Shown here piece after piece: positions 44,411 to 55,745 of a stretch of DNA of 64,000 nucleotides (within the stretch, counting starts at the first letter, position 1; each line of letters starts with the position of its first letter). The notes below the pieces were generated by a model. That model saw only the letters and a list, made by a program, of their open reading frames with translations. It made no database searches and was not told where the DNA came from. The translations under genes and the position numbers were made by a program. This DNA is from Nectonema munidae (Eukaryota > Nematomorpha > Nectonematoida > Nectonematidae): contig JAUIRK010000293.1 in assembly GCA_030549495.1 (NCBI GenBank), positions 1 to 64,000 on the forward strand, written 5' to 3'.

Positions 44411-44535
44411 GCATGAGTAAAGTTGGTTAGGTACTGGCTTTCGATAACTCAAGGTTTTGGGTTCGATCCCGCATCAAGCCTACTTTCTCATAGTTCTATA
44501 CAAGCTGCGCAATTGTGCCTTCTCGATGAAAACAC
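44411..44535 (+). repeat. tRNA-derived SINE, family 1, copy C
   Basis: Head with GTTGGTTAGGTACTGG and the B-box GGGTTCGATCCCGC. Body with CATAGTTCTATACAAGC, CGCAATTGTGCC and CTCGATGAAAACAC. Confidence 0.8.
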
Positions 44536-44910
44536 TTCTTAAAAAAAATCCTAAAATGATATAAAGTATAAATGATCAAATCTAAAAACTCAAGCAAACA
44601 AAAGATTTTATTATAAAAACAGAAGATTGTCAAAATTTTATTATTATGGAAAACTTCACTATAAATAAAGAATTTTTTATAAAAATAAAAAATATTTATA
44701 TGAATAAAGTTCTCTGGCCGAAAACATTTCCTCTACATTTTTAATAAGTAAACTACATAAATGAATTTTTCTATAAATATAAAAAGAATAAAATTTAAAA
44801 ATTTTACTATTATAAAAATTAATAATTATATCTTTATAATTATAGCATTTAAATCCAGAAAAATATTCAAAAAAATAACATAGTTTTTAGAGTTGTAGCC
44901 GAAAACTTTT

Positions 44911-45055
44911 GCGTGAGTATTGTTAGTTAGGTACTGGGTTTCGATAACTCAAGGTCTTGGGTTCGAACCCGCATGAAGCCTACTTTTTCATAGTTCGATA
45001 GAAGCGGCGCAATTGTGCCTTCTCGTTGAAAACACCCCACCTACCTTTACCTTTT
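44911..45055 (+). repeat. tRNA-derived SINE, family 1, copy D
   Basis: Head GTTAGTTAGGTACTGGGTTT, B-box GGGTTCGAACCCGC, body CATAGTTCGATAGAAGCGGC, GCAATTGTGCC, and the fullest 3' end, AACACCCCACCTACC. Copy D lies only 500 bases from copy C, in the same orientation. Confidence 0.8.
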
Positions 45056-45374
45056 GCACGCCACTGTATATATATCGCATCTATATTCGATATCATCTAT
45101 AGTTTCTTTGATCCTAAGAATTTTGAAATTTGTAAGTTTCGTGTTTGTCTTTTTTTGTGTTCCATCGCCTTTTTTTGTCCGCGAAAGTCGCTAGCACCTT
45201 TCTTCATTCTTTCCTCGATCTTATTCCAATCTTTCCTATTTTACTAAGTTCTACGGGGAAAATATAGCTGGATTAAATCATTTTAATTGCACATTATTTA
45301 TCATAAGCCACAACCACTTTTACATCATCAAAGCTGCATTTGTTTCTTTCGATATTTGACTACCTATAAACTGG

Positions 45375-46163
45375 AAATCACTAATTCGGATCTTCGTTAA
45401 TTCCGGATCTTTTGTTATTCGGGAAAAATCTTTAATTTAGTAAAATTATTGAATGCTTGATTCAATTAACAACTTAGCTTATTGCAGGTTTAGAAGATAA
45501 AAGTTTCATAAATGAAGAAGTAGTGAGTCTTTTTTATATCTTGCAAGAAAAAGTAATTAGAGAAAGATGAAAACACTCAAAACAATAAGTTCAGAAAATT
45601 GTCTACACCCTGTAGAATCAGTACATCGCAAAATTAACTTACAAATTCTAATATGCAATGATTTTTTGTTGTACTTTTAGTCAGTACCCGCGCTAAAAAA
45701 ATTATTAGGGGGGGGGGGGGGGGAGGGGGTGGATGTGAAGGGGCAATAAAAATTTATTATCTTATCCGAAGAGGGCGCTAAAAGTACTATTTAAATTACA
45801 AAAATAAATTGTTATAAAGGCATTTAATCATTTTGAAACAGTTTTGTTTACTTGCATAGCTATATGTTTTTATAATTTTTTCTTAAGTTAAGACATTTGG
45901 GGCAGGTTGAAAATTTTCAGTTGGGGGGGGGCAAAAAATAAAAATGGGGGGGGGGGGGTCATTTACCCCAAAAATATATAGGTAGCGCGGGCTCTGCTTT
46001 TAGTATTAAACTGACATCTAACATTGAATTTTAGTTCGAGCCAAGTTTATAGTGATAGAAATGAATTAAGCAAATGTGATTTTTTTATTAAAATAAGAAT
46101 CACCAATCAGGAAAAATCACTAATTGGGAAAGGCCGAATCCCAAGCATTGTGAATTAGTGATA
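45375..46163. repeat. Inverted-repeat element interrupted by a nested MITE
   Basis: The left arm AAATCACTAATTCGGATC pairs with the right end, read inward, CTATCACTAATTCACAA. Secondary motifs (TTATTCGGGAAAAAT near 45413; AAATCACTAATTGGGAAAG near 46115) reinforce the symmetry. The poly-G MITE 45682-45996 is inserted inside. The ends are approximate and no target duplication is certain. Confidence 0.5.
45682..45996. mobile_element. hAT-type MITE with poly-G blocks, perfect target duplication
   Basis: The left end CAGTACCCGCGCTAAAAAA pairs with the right end, read inward, CAGAGCCCGCGCTACC. CTTTTAGT flanks both sides (45674-45681 and 45997-46004). 315 bases, with poly-G runs near both ends (45708-45730 and 45922-45958). 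No transposase. A truncated relative ends at 42533. Confidence 0.9.
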
Positions 46164-46594
46164 GTATATTGTAGTACATTTTTTATTACATCTACAATAC
46201 AATATGTTGAAGGAATTAGCCTATACCCTTTCTATTGTAATTTCAGATTTGCTAGCTAGATGCTATTAAAAAAGGTTCAAGCCTTTTTGGACCAATTTTT
46301 AAAACCCGTGCCGTGCTCTATAAAGCATAATTGTCCAAGACGGAATAATAAATAAAATATGTCAAAATATTATTACCTTACACAGAGAACTAAATACATC
46401 ATGTCATAATTATATATAGACCATGTTTTTTATTTTTAAAACTATTTAATGTTTTTTTAAATTTACTTAATAATTTTAATTTATATGAATGAGTTAAAAA
46501 GCCGAAAGATTTATTACAATCAAAAAAGTCAAGTGCCGTCCCAATGAGAGTTGGAGACGTTAGTTGATCTCTGTTTGAAACGGCCTGCAAAAAA

Positions 46595-46960
46595 CTTTCA
46601 TGTTGGGGCCGCGAAAAGCGTCATTGGCACGCTTCACAGAATCAAAGTGGATGTGTGTGATGGAACCTCACGGTCATAAAATTGGCGTTAAGCGATGAGG
46701 GGTATGCGCTTTGCATATTTAAATCCCGTATATTCGAATGCTTGCATGTATATGAATGCATAATGATAAAAATTCATTTGTTGCAGTAATTGGTTTGCGC
46801 GTAGCGCGCGTTTATGGGAAATATGACACACTTACGATAAAAGTCAAACGATTTATTACTGAAAGAGGAGGAATTAAGATGTCTTTCATGGCATAGACAG
46901 CATCCAGAGGTCTTGTATGTTTGCAATATTGGCGTTAACATTAGAGAAGGATTATTGAGT
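46595..46960. other. GC-richer non-coding island of unknown role
   Basis: It contains CpG-bearing words (GGCCGCGAAAAGCGTC; the palindrome-like GCGCGTAGCGCGCG at about 46797-46811), TATGCGCTTTGCATATTTAA, and several TAAT cores. No open frame and no transposon ends. It lies 6.3 kb upstream of the LIM1 exon. A conserved regulatory element is possible; a decayed repeat is equally possible. Confidence 0.3.
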
Positions 46961-47740
46961 TGTTAAATCGTGATTAGTATTCTGAATATCACTGTTTCAG
47001 GCATCACTCATTTCAAACGCTCAAACACCATTGGATGCTTCGGTGTCAATTAAGTATTTGAAAATTATTTATGATTTTTGTGTAAGACAGAAATAGCGCA
47101 AATGATAGATGGTGATGATGAATAATTAATTCAACATTATCTCTTATTAAATTTTCAATTTATTTCTATTACTCATAAAATGATACAAAAGTCAATCGTA
47201 TAAACTTCACAATGAATAGTAAGATGAAATCAAGCTATATTTTAAATTAAAAAACTAAATTCATCAAAATTTTTTAATTAATTTTATCTTGCCTACTTTC
47301 TCTCACTTTCCACCATACGAAATACATTTTACATTCAGAAAAGTAGTTCTTTTATCTTAATTAACTCTTTAATTAAATAACAAGTCTTTTCCTTCGTATT
47401 AAACGCTTTAAATATATTTTTGCGTTGACTCTTTCTTACTTACTGCAAAACGTATAGCATTAGAGATTTAAAGTCTCAAACATGAAGTAAAGTGGATTTG
47501 ACAGGAGCGATTTAGCAAGTCGAAGGGCAGGGGTCGATCAAAGCAAGGAAGCCTCTTCTCTGAAAGGAACGGTTTGGGGTCGCGAAAAAATTCAAAAAAA
47601 TGTTATTTTAAAATGAAATATATGGACCTTGCATGAAAGGTGATTTAAGAGCTAATTTTCCCAATGTCAAAATCCTTTCCTTTGTTCGTAATAAAATTTG
47701 ATTCTGGACTAAAATTCTTCCTGATTTTGATGAACTAGAT

Positions 47741-48436
47741 CAGTGATTCTGAAACTTTTTCTCTTATGGACCCGATTTGAAATGGGGAATTTTTTGTGGA
47801 TCTCTTATTTTTTATTGTTAGGAATTTTATTTGTGGTTCTATTTATCAAAAATATAAAAATAAGTATTCCGTTCTTAACCATAATTTTTTTAATTTGTTT
47901 ACTCAATTAAGTTTCCATATTATATATTTTTAACTTTGATTATCAAAAAATAATTTAATTTTATAATATCAGATTTTATCATGTCAAAAAAGTGGGAATT
48001 TTTTTTTACAAAAAATTTGATGTTTATAGTGTGACATTTGAACTTCATTCTTTGAAGCTAAACTTGATATCTCAGCTTTCCATACCAGTAAAAATTTTAA
48101 TTAATATTTAATTAAACGAGTGAACAAAGTATAAAATAATGACAAGTGATATAAGTATATTAACGTTTTAGAACTTACCGTTCCAGTGAAAATTGATTTT
48201 GGCTTTTTGAATGAAGATAAAGAACAAGAATGAACTCTTTAAAATAACTAATTAAAAATAAATCATATTTTAATTAATTTTAGTATCAAACCTGGTTCAA
48301 CAAGATATGAAGATGGAAAAGCAATCATATAGAGAACTCAGCCTTTTGCCATGATATATCATATTTTTTTCACTTTCAGAACTTTTCCTCAACAAATTCT
48401 TAACTGGACCCCTCTAAAAAGTGTTGAGAAACACTG
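47741..48436. mobile_element. hAT-type non-autonomous element with perfect target duplication
   Basis: The left end CAGTGATTCTGAAACTTTTT pairs with the right end, read inward, CAGTGTTTCTCAACACTTTT. AACTAGAT flanks both sides (47733-47740 and 48437-48444). 696 bases, AT-rich. The segment 48105-48175 (GAGTGAACAAAGTATAAAAT) recurs in reverse at 52495-52560. Confidence 0.85.
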
Positions 48437-48444
48437 AACTAGAT

Positions 48445-51430
48445 GGTATTGTTAAATATTTTTTAATAAATTACATAAAGGATGTAAAGTCTCTTTCCTG
48501 TCTTTCAACGAGTTCGAAATGTTTTGTTCTCATAAAATTTTCTTTTATTATTCCCAATTTTCTTTTATTTTTTTGTCTTCTGATTTTGTTCATTAATTTT
48601 CATTGATGTTGAGATTTATGCTTTTAAAATTCTTTTTCAATTTGATTGTAAAAAAAAATAGAACATTTTCAGCAATAATTTTTATCAGTTCTTTCGATTT
48701 TAGTGTATTAGTTTTGTTGCAATCATTTTCTGGATGTATTTTGGCATTTGGAAAGAAATTGAAAAACATTCAATGAACACCTTTGTAGCGAGGATCGACG
48801 TAATTGGAATTTTCAAAAAAATGTGAGTTCCACCCCATTTCAAAATCGTTTTCAGCGCCTCTTTATAATATTTTTGGCAAAAGTGAAGGAAAGATTATTT
48901 ACTTTTGTCTTTGATAACTCACAATAATTAAAAATATTTTTTGTCTTTTAATACCGTTCATGCTTTTTGCCTTTGTTAGATTTTAGAAAATTTTCTGCAG
49001 ATATGCCTAAGCAGTGGAGAACGCCCGTAAAAACATGCTTACAATACGCGTAATATATTACCATATGAAAACAGAGTGATTGAAAGAAACAAGTTTCGAC
49101 ACAAATACGACTATTGACCTAAAGACTTAAAAAATAGACGTAAAAATTTCCTCTATATTGTATCACTTTTTCCAATTAATCTTCAATAAGAGAGGATGAA
49201 ACATGGGTGAAAAGTAAGTTGAATTTAAGAAATTAGTTAAACATAAGGTTTGAAGATTTTGAAATATTGGGACCCACATTTTTTGAAAATTTCTTGTAAA
49301 AAGTGCAATGATTAGGCACAAGTTATTATGATTTCTTTTGTAGTAATTCTTTTTACATGTAGTTTCGGATAACGCATACTTCATCTTCAAATTCGATATT
49401 GTTATATAATAAATCGAACGAATCCTTCATTGTAAATTTCAAAGATTCCGTTTTTCTTTTATTTTTGTAGATTTAACAAGATATGAAGCAAAACATCATG
49501 GAAAGATTCCCTCGTTATTAATTTATCCTCTTTCTTAGCCAGAATAGCTTGTCTTTTAAACTTTTCACTTCCCCTAAGGCTTTCCTTTAATAGTAGATTT
49601 CAACACTAAGCAACCGCCTTCTTCATTGTGTAACTGGTGAGTCTGAAAAAAGATTGAAATTTCAAAAAGTTCTTTTCTTGTTCTCTTTTTAATTGTTGCT
49701 TCTTTTACTGTCTATCAGTTCATTTACTGTCTCGAAATATGCGTTGAGGATTCAAAGCTCAGTTGTGCAAAAAACACATGAATTAGTCTTTCATATGGAA
49801 CTCTAAGAAGTTTTTCTTACTTAGCGCCATAATTTAAAAGTAAAGTCAAGTTTTCTCATTTTATTTCGATTCCTTTGATGAAATCTTCAGTTAAATCACT
49901 TAATTTATGCATGTACACTTAGGACGAGTCAAAATGTTATTCCATATTAATTATGTTTTATTTAAATGATTACAAAATATAACAATCTATTTTTTAGTTT
50001 CTATGCAGTTTTATTAGAACAGGAAAGTTGAATATATTGACTTTTAACTGCCATATTTATAAACAATGTAATAAGAATGCTGTTGAGAAACAGCTAATTA
50101 CCAACATATGGTTATAAAGGCCTATAATGCCTATGGCTATCCTTGTTTACGAAAAAATACAATAACATATAAATAAATACATTTTAAAGTTTCCCATTAT
50201 TCTTCTCCGAATACAGGAAACGGGGAGAGGCCTCCTCCCTTCGGGAAATGGGGTAGTTGGGGTGTTAGGAAGACTATTCAACAGGGCATTTACCCAATCC
50301 AAAATCTAGTGGCAAATCAGAAAATAGAAGTAATGCTAGAAAAAATATAAGTGTTTGAATAGTAAAAGAGTTTTCAAGTGTTACACTTGATAGTACAATT
50401 GTTTATTAGATGGTAAAATAAAGGTAAAAACTTTAATCTAAATATATAGGCAAACTCATTATTTGAGGCACGTACGAATTTAAGTTAAGGTAAGTTAAGT
50501 TAACGATTTGTGTGACGCTCGCATCAAACCTTGCAGATATCATGGTCACAATCGAAATGTTGAGCCCATGATCTAACTGAACTTTAAATCCCATTAAATT
50601 TCTCTTAGGGACTGATTTTCAAAAAATCATAATTTTATATATTTTTAAATCGATAAATTAAGTTTTTTTCAAATAAAATTTTAGAAAAAAATTTTCAATC
50701 AGAAAAATTCGAGCTTTGAGACGGGATGAGTATCTGAAAGAAGTACTGTACCTTCCAATTCCTGGCGTATAGCAAACCTATACATGAGAAGCAAAGATAA
50801 AATTCATGTCGCTCGTCAATAAAGCTAAAAGCCTTTTTTCAAGAATTTGTAAATCAATTTATTCGCCATTTTAAGAAAAACCCTTCTCAAATTGTTTTAA
50901 TTTAAATGTTATTAAAAAAAAGTGAGTATAAAATTTATTGAAACATTGAAGCAAATATGATAGCGAAACAAAGAAATGGAAGTTATAAGGAAGAAAATTC
51001 AATTAAAAGTGGCAAAAAAAAGTTTTTATAAAAAAAGCATATGTTAAAAAAACGCACAAATTTGCTTTCTTTTTTCCTAAATTATATAAATGGATATAAC
51101 TTAGTCTTAAAAGCAGTTAGCGTATATTAAAATTTTAATATCTAATTCAAGTAAATAGTTGGAACAAATATTCACATATATCGCAATTTTGAGCTTATTT
51201 TGAAGAAAATTTATCCAACAATATGTCTTCCATTTTCTAAACTCTCAAAAATTCCAACTTTATTGAGATGGCGTAGAAATGAATGCATCCCCCAATATGA
51301 ATGCTATCATGCAATGGCTTAGCATGTGTGCATATCTAAATATATTATGTGAAGACGCTTTTTAAAACTTCAGTTAAGCTCATTTTGAAGTTTCGGATTC
51401 TGAAATTTTTGTGATCATATTTAGAATCTT
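48445..51430. other. Intergenic AT-rich stretch
   Basis: No supported gene or element. The short open frames (48421-48606, 49163-49390) have random composition. G-rich words near 50215-50275 may be an old MITE. Confidence 0.35.
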
Positions 51431-51434
51431 AAAT

Positions 51435-52047
51435 CAGGGCCGGTTGCAAGCCGATTTGACCGATGTTATCAAATTGGGCCACGTGCTTTAAAGAGTCTTT
51501 TCCTTTATTATATGAGGTGCAAAATATTAAAGAACGTGAAGCTCTGAAAACTTTCTTCCAACCCTTATGCTCTGTTTGAACGCCTGATAATAATAGGTTT
51601 ATAACATTTCCTAATGCTTTCATTGCCTTGAGGATTTATTTAATGATGCCAACAACTGTTGCATCAGGAGAAAGAAGCTTTTCAAAGCTGAAACTAGTTA
51701 AAACATACGTGAGGTCTACGGTTTCACAAGAAAGACTTAACAGTTTGGGAATGCTTCCTATAGAAAGCGAGATGATAAAGATATTGACTGAAAATATTTA
51801 AAAAGATTTTGCTAATAAAAAAGCTAGAAGAGTCTTTTTCTAAAGGAGTATATGTAGTTGCCTAATTTGCTTCTCATAATGTTAAAAGTAAAAACTTTAA
51901 AAGTTTAATGATACAATTTCTTTATACCAAGCATTAAATGTCTATTTTTATATGAAATATAAACACCGATAAATTTTACTATATGTATAGTAGGCGCTTC
52001 GCTATCAAATTTCTAATTGGGCCCTGCAATTCCTAGCACCGGCCCTG
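51435..52047 (+). mobile_element. hAT deletion derivative keeping the transposase C-terminus
   Basis: The ends CAGGGCCGGTTGCAAG and CTAGCACCGGCCCTG are inverted repeats. Flanking octamers TCTTAAAT and GCTTGAAT agree at 6 of 8. Inside, the plus frame at about 51630-51840 reads LRIYLMMPTTVASGERSFSK, LKLVKTYVRSTVSQERLNSL and GMLPIESEMIKILTENI, the hAT C-terminal dimerisation domain. The remainder of the transposase is missing. The minus-strand frame at 51429-51623 is a shadow. Confidence 0.8.
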
Positions 52048-52059
52048 GCTTGAATGGCT

Positions 52060-52560
52060 ATAATTTAAAATTATACTTTTTGAAGAAATTAAAAGTATCA
52101 TTTTGCTTAAAAACTTAATTTTATGACACAAACACAATAGGACTTATTTATGAGAAAAAAACTTAGTCAGGTTTTATATTATATTTTTGTCTTGCCAACA
52201 TCTTTTCTCTAAATTTGACTTTGATTTCTCAAAATTATAAAGAGAATTTATAAGAAAGTAATTTATAGAGATAATTAAAAATTTAAGAGCGATATTTTTA
52301 TTCCTTAAAATTTTGTTGAATTAACTTACATATGATGATAAATCAATAATTTTACCAAATAAATTTGTTATATTATATATCAATAATTTTATCAAGGTGG
52401 TATAAATATAGTGAAATTAAAAATCTGCACGTAAGAATAATTTTCTCTGATTTTTACGACATTTTTCGGAAACGCTAATAAATACAAACAGAAATAATGT
52501 AAATATCCTTATATCACTTGACTTTATTTTATACTTTGTTCACTCAGTTAATTAAATATT
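52060..52560. repeat. Partial relative of the 47741-48436 element
   Basis: 52495-52560 (ATATCACTTGACTTTATTTT, ATACTTTGTTCACTC) is the reverse complement of 48105-48175 with few changes. The rest is AT-rich, and the boundaries are unclear. Confidence 0.45.
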
Positions 52561-52577
52561 AAAAAGTTAGTAGAAAG

Positions 52578-52959
52578 CAAGGCCATATCAAAGGGGCAGT
52601 AGGGGGAATTGCCTCGGGGCGCCACACCTATAGGGGACGCTATTTCATTTTCCTAGCTAAGGAGCACTATGGGGCAAGCCCGCCTCCAAAGTCTGGCTCT
52701 TATGAGCATTGAGAAAGAAGTTCTCGATTGTGTTGATTTTGACGAAGTCATCGATAATTTTGCTGCTGCTAAAACACGAAAAATGAACATCTAATGGAAT
52801 CTGAATTATGTGGCTTGATAAAAATACGAGCATTTTTTTTCTAAATCACTTTTTAAGCCAGAATGGGGTGGGGATGAGTGAGAAAAGAAAGAGCAAGGGG
52901 TGAGGGACTCCATTCAGGAACTTTGCCCTAGGGCGTCACGATCCATTGATACGGTTCTG
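52578..52959 (+). mobile_element. hAT deletion derivative with perfect target duplication
   Basis: The left end CAAGGCCATATCAAAGGGGC pairs with the right end, read inward, CAGAACCGTATCAATGGATC. GTAGAAAG flanks both sides (52570-52577 and 52960-52967). The interior plus frame at about 52684-52795 reads RLQSLALMSIEKEVLDCVDF then DEVIDNFAAAKTRKMNI, the last segment of a hAT transposase. A different hAT subfamily from 51435-52047, judged by its ends. Confidence 0.85.
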
Positions 52960-53267
52960 GTAGAAAGTATAAATGTTAGTTAGATTATTATTTGTTAAAA
53001 AGTTTAAATTGATTAGCTTTTGTATATCATAAATTGAGATATGTAAAAAAATAATTTCAAAACCTTTTTGCATGTATTTATATGGGCATATTTAAAGGTA
53101 TATAAATAGGAATTTCTTAAATGAAAACCCCATAAAATACTCTTTGATCAACAAATTTTATAATTTGAGAAGTTTAAAAAAGTGACATTTTTTAATAGAT
53201 GAAAATCCACGTTCTAATACATATTTGGGGCGTATTTAAGCGTATTCAGACATTTTTTTGCCTAAAG

Positions 53268-53430
53268 TATGTCAATATTGTCAAAGTGAAATAAATTCAA
53301 AGTATCTCGTTGTGATTGATGACTCTTTTTGGCATGAGGACTGCTTATTCTGCAATGATTGCAACTCAAAACTCACAGACAGATGCTTCGTTAAGGAAAA
53401 CCTCATTCTCTGCCACAAAGACTATTGCAT
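53268..53430 (+). CDS. LIM-homeodomain gene (LMX1 type), LIM1 exon
   Basis: The exon follows the acceptor TTTTTTTGCCTAAAG (ends 53267) and ends at the donor GCAT|GTATCA (53431). It reads VCQYCQSEINSKYLVVIDDS, FWHEDCLFCNDCNSKLTDRC, FVKENLILCHKDYC. All eight LIM1 zinc ligands are in place: C-x2-C, H-x2-C, C-x2-C, C-x2-D. The order and the 'WHE(E/D)CL.C..C...L...C' wording match LMX1A/LMX1B LIM1 (VCEGCQ; SSWHEECLQC; YCKQDY). LMX1 proteins are nuclear transcription factors that pattern neurons and limbs. Phase 2 at the 3' end fits the LIM2 exon at 61111. No upstream exon was found in the window. Confidence 0.88.
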
Positions 53431-53657
53431 GTATCATTTTTAATTAATTTTCTTTTCCTCGATTTTGATGTCGAATTGACGTTTTCGAATTTTCATAAAT
53501 TTTCTATGATGACTTTAAATGATCCTTTAAGTCATTATTCTGGTGTAAAATTGTTATTGAAGAGAAATTAGCAGTAAAGATTTTATTATTATTTTCATTA
53601 ATTTTGATAGCTAAGCTAATATGCGTGTAAAAGATTTAATTACATAATTTTTATTAA

Positions 53658-55277
53658 CGGTTAAAGTACAACCTGGGTATTTTTTACCCATTTGTTTTTT
53701 CTATATCTTATATATCAAAAACTTTTACTCGATTCAAATAAAATTAATTTAGTTATTAAATTTCAATTTACTTTAAAATAACTTCATAAAAACTGATTTT
53801 TCATATTTTCAAAACGTGATAAAATAGCGAGTCCCCGGGTAAAAATACCCATATGTGTCACTAAATATATGTTCTAAGTCTCTATAACAACATACATTCA
53901 GCTGCAGGTCTTGTCAAACTTAGAGGGTCAAGAAACAAAGTCAAATTTGATCTCGAAGGTGGAAAAACTGATAACCATCCGTCAAATTTTCTCAAAAAAC
54001 AACAAAAAGCTAATATTTTTCGTGAAATTCCCTTCAAAATTCGTGACGCTTAAAACCTGACTGTGAGAGCGATGCCATTATGATATTCATCGAAAAATAT
54101 TGAACCCGTTCTTTATACCAATCTTTACGCTCGACCAGATAAGGAAGTTCAATTCTCAATCTTCCAAACAAAGATTTGGAAAAAGTTTCAACAAGAGATG
54201 AAACTTTTATTCTATATGCAGGTGCATACCTGCGCATTATAGATCAACTACTGAACTTTGGTCGACGCTTATGGACCCCATTTTCAGATCAACGATAAGT
54301 GAGAAAGTTCATACAAATAAAGTCTTTTTGCGATTTGATGATGTCAAAAGAAGAAATAAATCAGTCCTTTGGCTCCAATACGTTTTTAGTCGAAAGTTTT
54401 TTGAAAAACTAAGAACATATGTTGTCGCACCAGAATATTTAACAATAGACGAGCAACTTTTGGAATTTCATGGAAGAGTCAAGTTCAAACAATATATACC
54501 TACCAAGCCAGGTAAATTTGGGATCAAGTTTTTTTTGCTTTCAAGCTCTGATGGTGCATACGTTTTCAATGGATTTGTGTACATCGGTAAAAATAGCTTA
54601 CAGGGAAAATATCAGTCAGAAAAAACATCCACAGAAAGAATTGTTTTACAGCTTGCAGAACCCTTTTTATCCAACGGTAGGAACATAACTGCGGATAATT
54701 TTTTCAGTTCTTATGGATTAGCAGATAAATTACTCTCAAAAAGTACCACTTACGTAGGAACTGTCAGGAAAAAAAAAGATTTATACCTCCACAAGACTTT
54801 AAAAGTAAAAACAAAGGTTCGTGCAATTTCTTTTTTCATGAAAATAAGGTTTTGTGCTGATTTTAGACAAAAAATCTACACCGTTATTCTTCTTGATACT
54901 TTTGGACAAAATTTTACAAAAAAAAATGTTGTAAACTCCTTAGAATTATGTGGTTATGAAGTTGAGGAAAATACTAGTAAATTCTAAAAAAATCAAAATA
55001 GAAAAGCAAAGAGATGTATTTTTTGTAAGAAAGAAGAAAGTCAAAGAATCATGTAATGTGTCAGAAGGTTATTTGAGAGATGCTAAATCTGATAAGCTGC
55101 TTTGAAATAAAAAAAAAAGTTACTTTTTGTTTTTTAGTTATATTATTGTTTGATACAAAAAAAGTATTTATATTTTTATGTTTTGCTATTTTGGTTTAAA
55201 TTTATAAATTTTTAATATGGGTATTTTTTACCCAGGGTTGTACTTTAGCGTATAATTTTTTTGACGTACTCTAACCG
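53658..55277 (+). mobile_element. piggyBac element with TTAA target and matched ends
   Basis: TTAA flanks both sides (53654-53657 and 55278-55281). The left end is CGGTTAAAGTACAACC and the right end, read inward, is CGGTTAGAGTACGTC. CTAAAGTACAACCCTGGGTA is placed about 24 bases further in on the right, so the ends are asymmetric. The transposase, plus strand: RSTTELWST, then DPIFRSTISEKVHTNKVFLR and FDDVKRRNK, then YLTIDEQLLEFHGRVKFKQY (catalytic Asp), IPTKPGKFGIKFF, ITADNFFSSYGLADKLLSKS (catalytic Asp), TYVGTVRKKKDL; 54271-54987 is one 238-codon frame. The N-terminal region (about 53880-54270) is split between frames. The C-terminus downstream of 54987 is short and frame-shifted, with a poor cysteine-rich tail. 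Inactive, but with well-preserved ends. Confidence 0.9.
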
Positions 55278-55504
55278 TTAAACAATAATTTTATTGACAA
55301 AATAGAAATCTGTTAGTTATGAATGATCTTATAACAAAAGCAATTTTTAAATTTCCTTCGAATTAAATAGAATTTATTCAATTTATTATCTAAATTTTGG
55401 AGTTATTTTATAACAAAATCACATTATGTTCTCGATTATTAGGCGATCTCTCGTATAAGACGAAGTCAAATTATAGACTGAATATGTAGAATATACCATG
55501 ATCC

Positions 55505-55745
55505 AAGGACAGATCCAGAACCTCTTTAAGTAGGGGAAGATTAGGGGCTAAAACTTATAAAAATATTTTTTATTGCAAACTACATCCAGTTTTAATTCTT
55601 TTTCATTTTGCATAATTATTAAATATTTATTTAATATAGAAATATCAAATATTTTTTATACTGCAATTATTTAGCAAAACTTTTGAAGGAGGTAGGGGTG
55701 GGGGGGGGGGGGCTAGAACCCCCTTGTGTATCCGCTCCTAATCAG
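55505..55745. repeat. Probable hAT-like MITE, G-rich
   Basis: The left side GGACAGATCCAGAACC and the right side, read inward, GGAGCGGATACACAAGGGGG resemble the two ends of the common 'GGGGCGGATCCAG' MITE type. The interior has a 14-G tract (55699-55712). No clear target duplication. Confidence 0.4.

Noticed and set aside
51429-51623. A minus-strand gene.
   Set aside because: It lies antisense within a hAT derivative whose plus frame reads as transposase.
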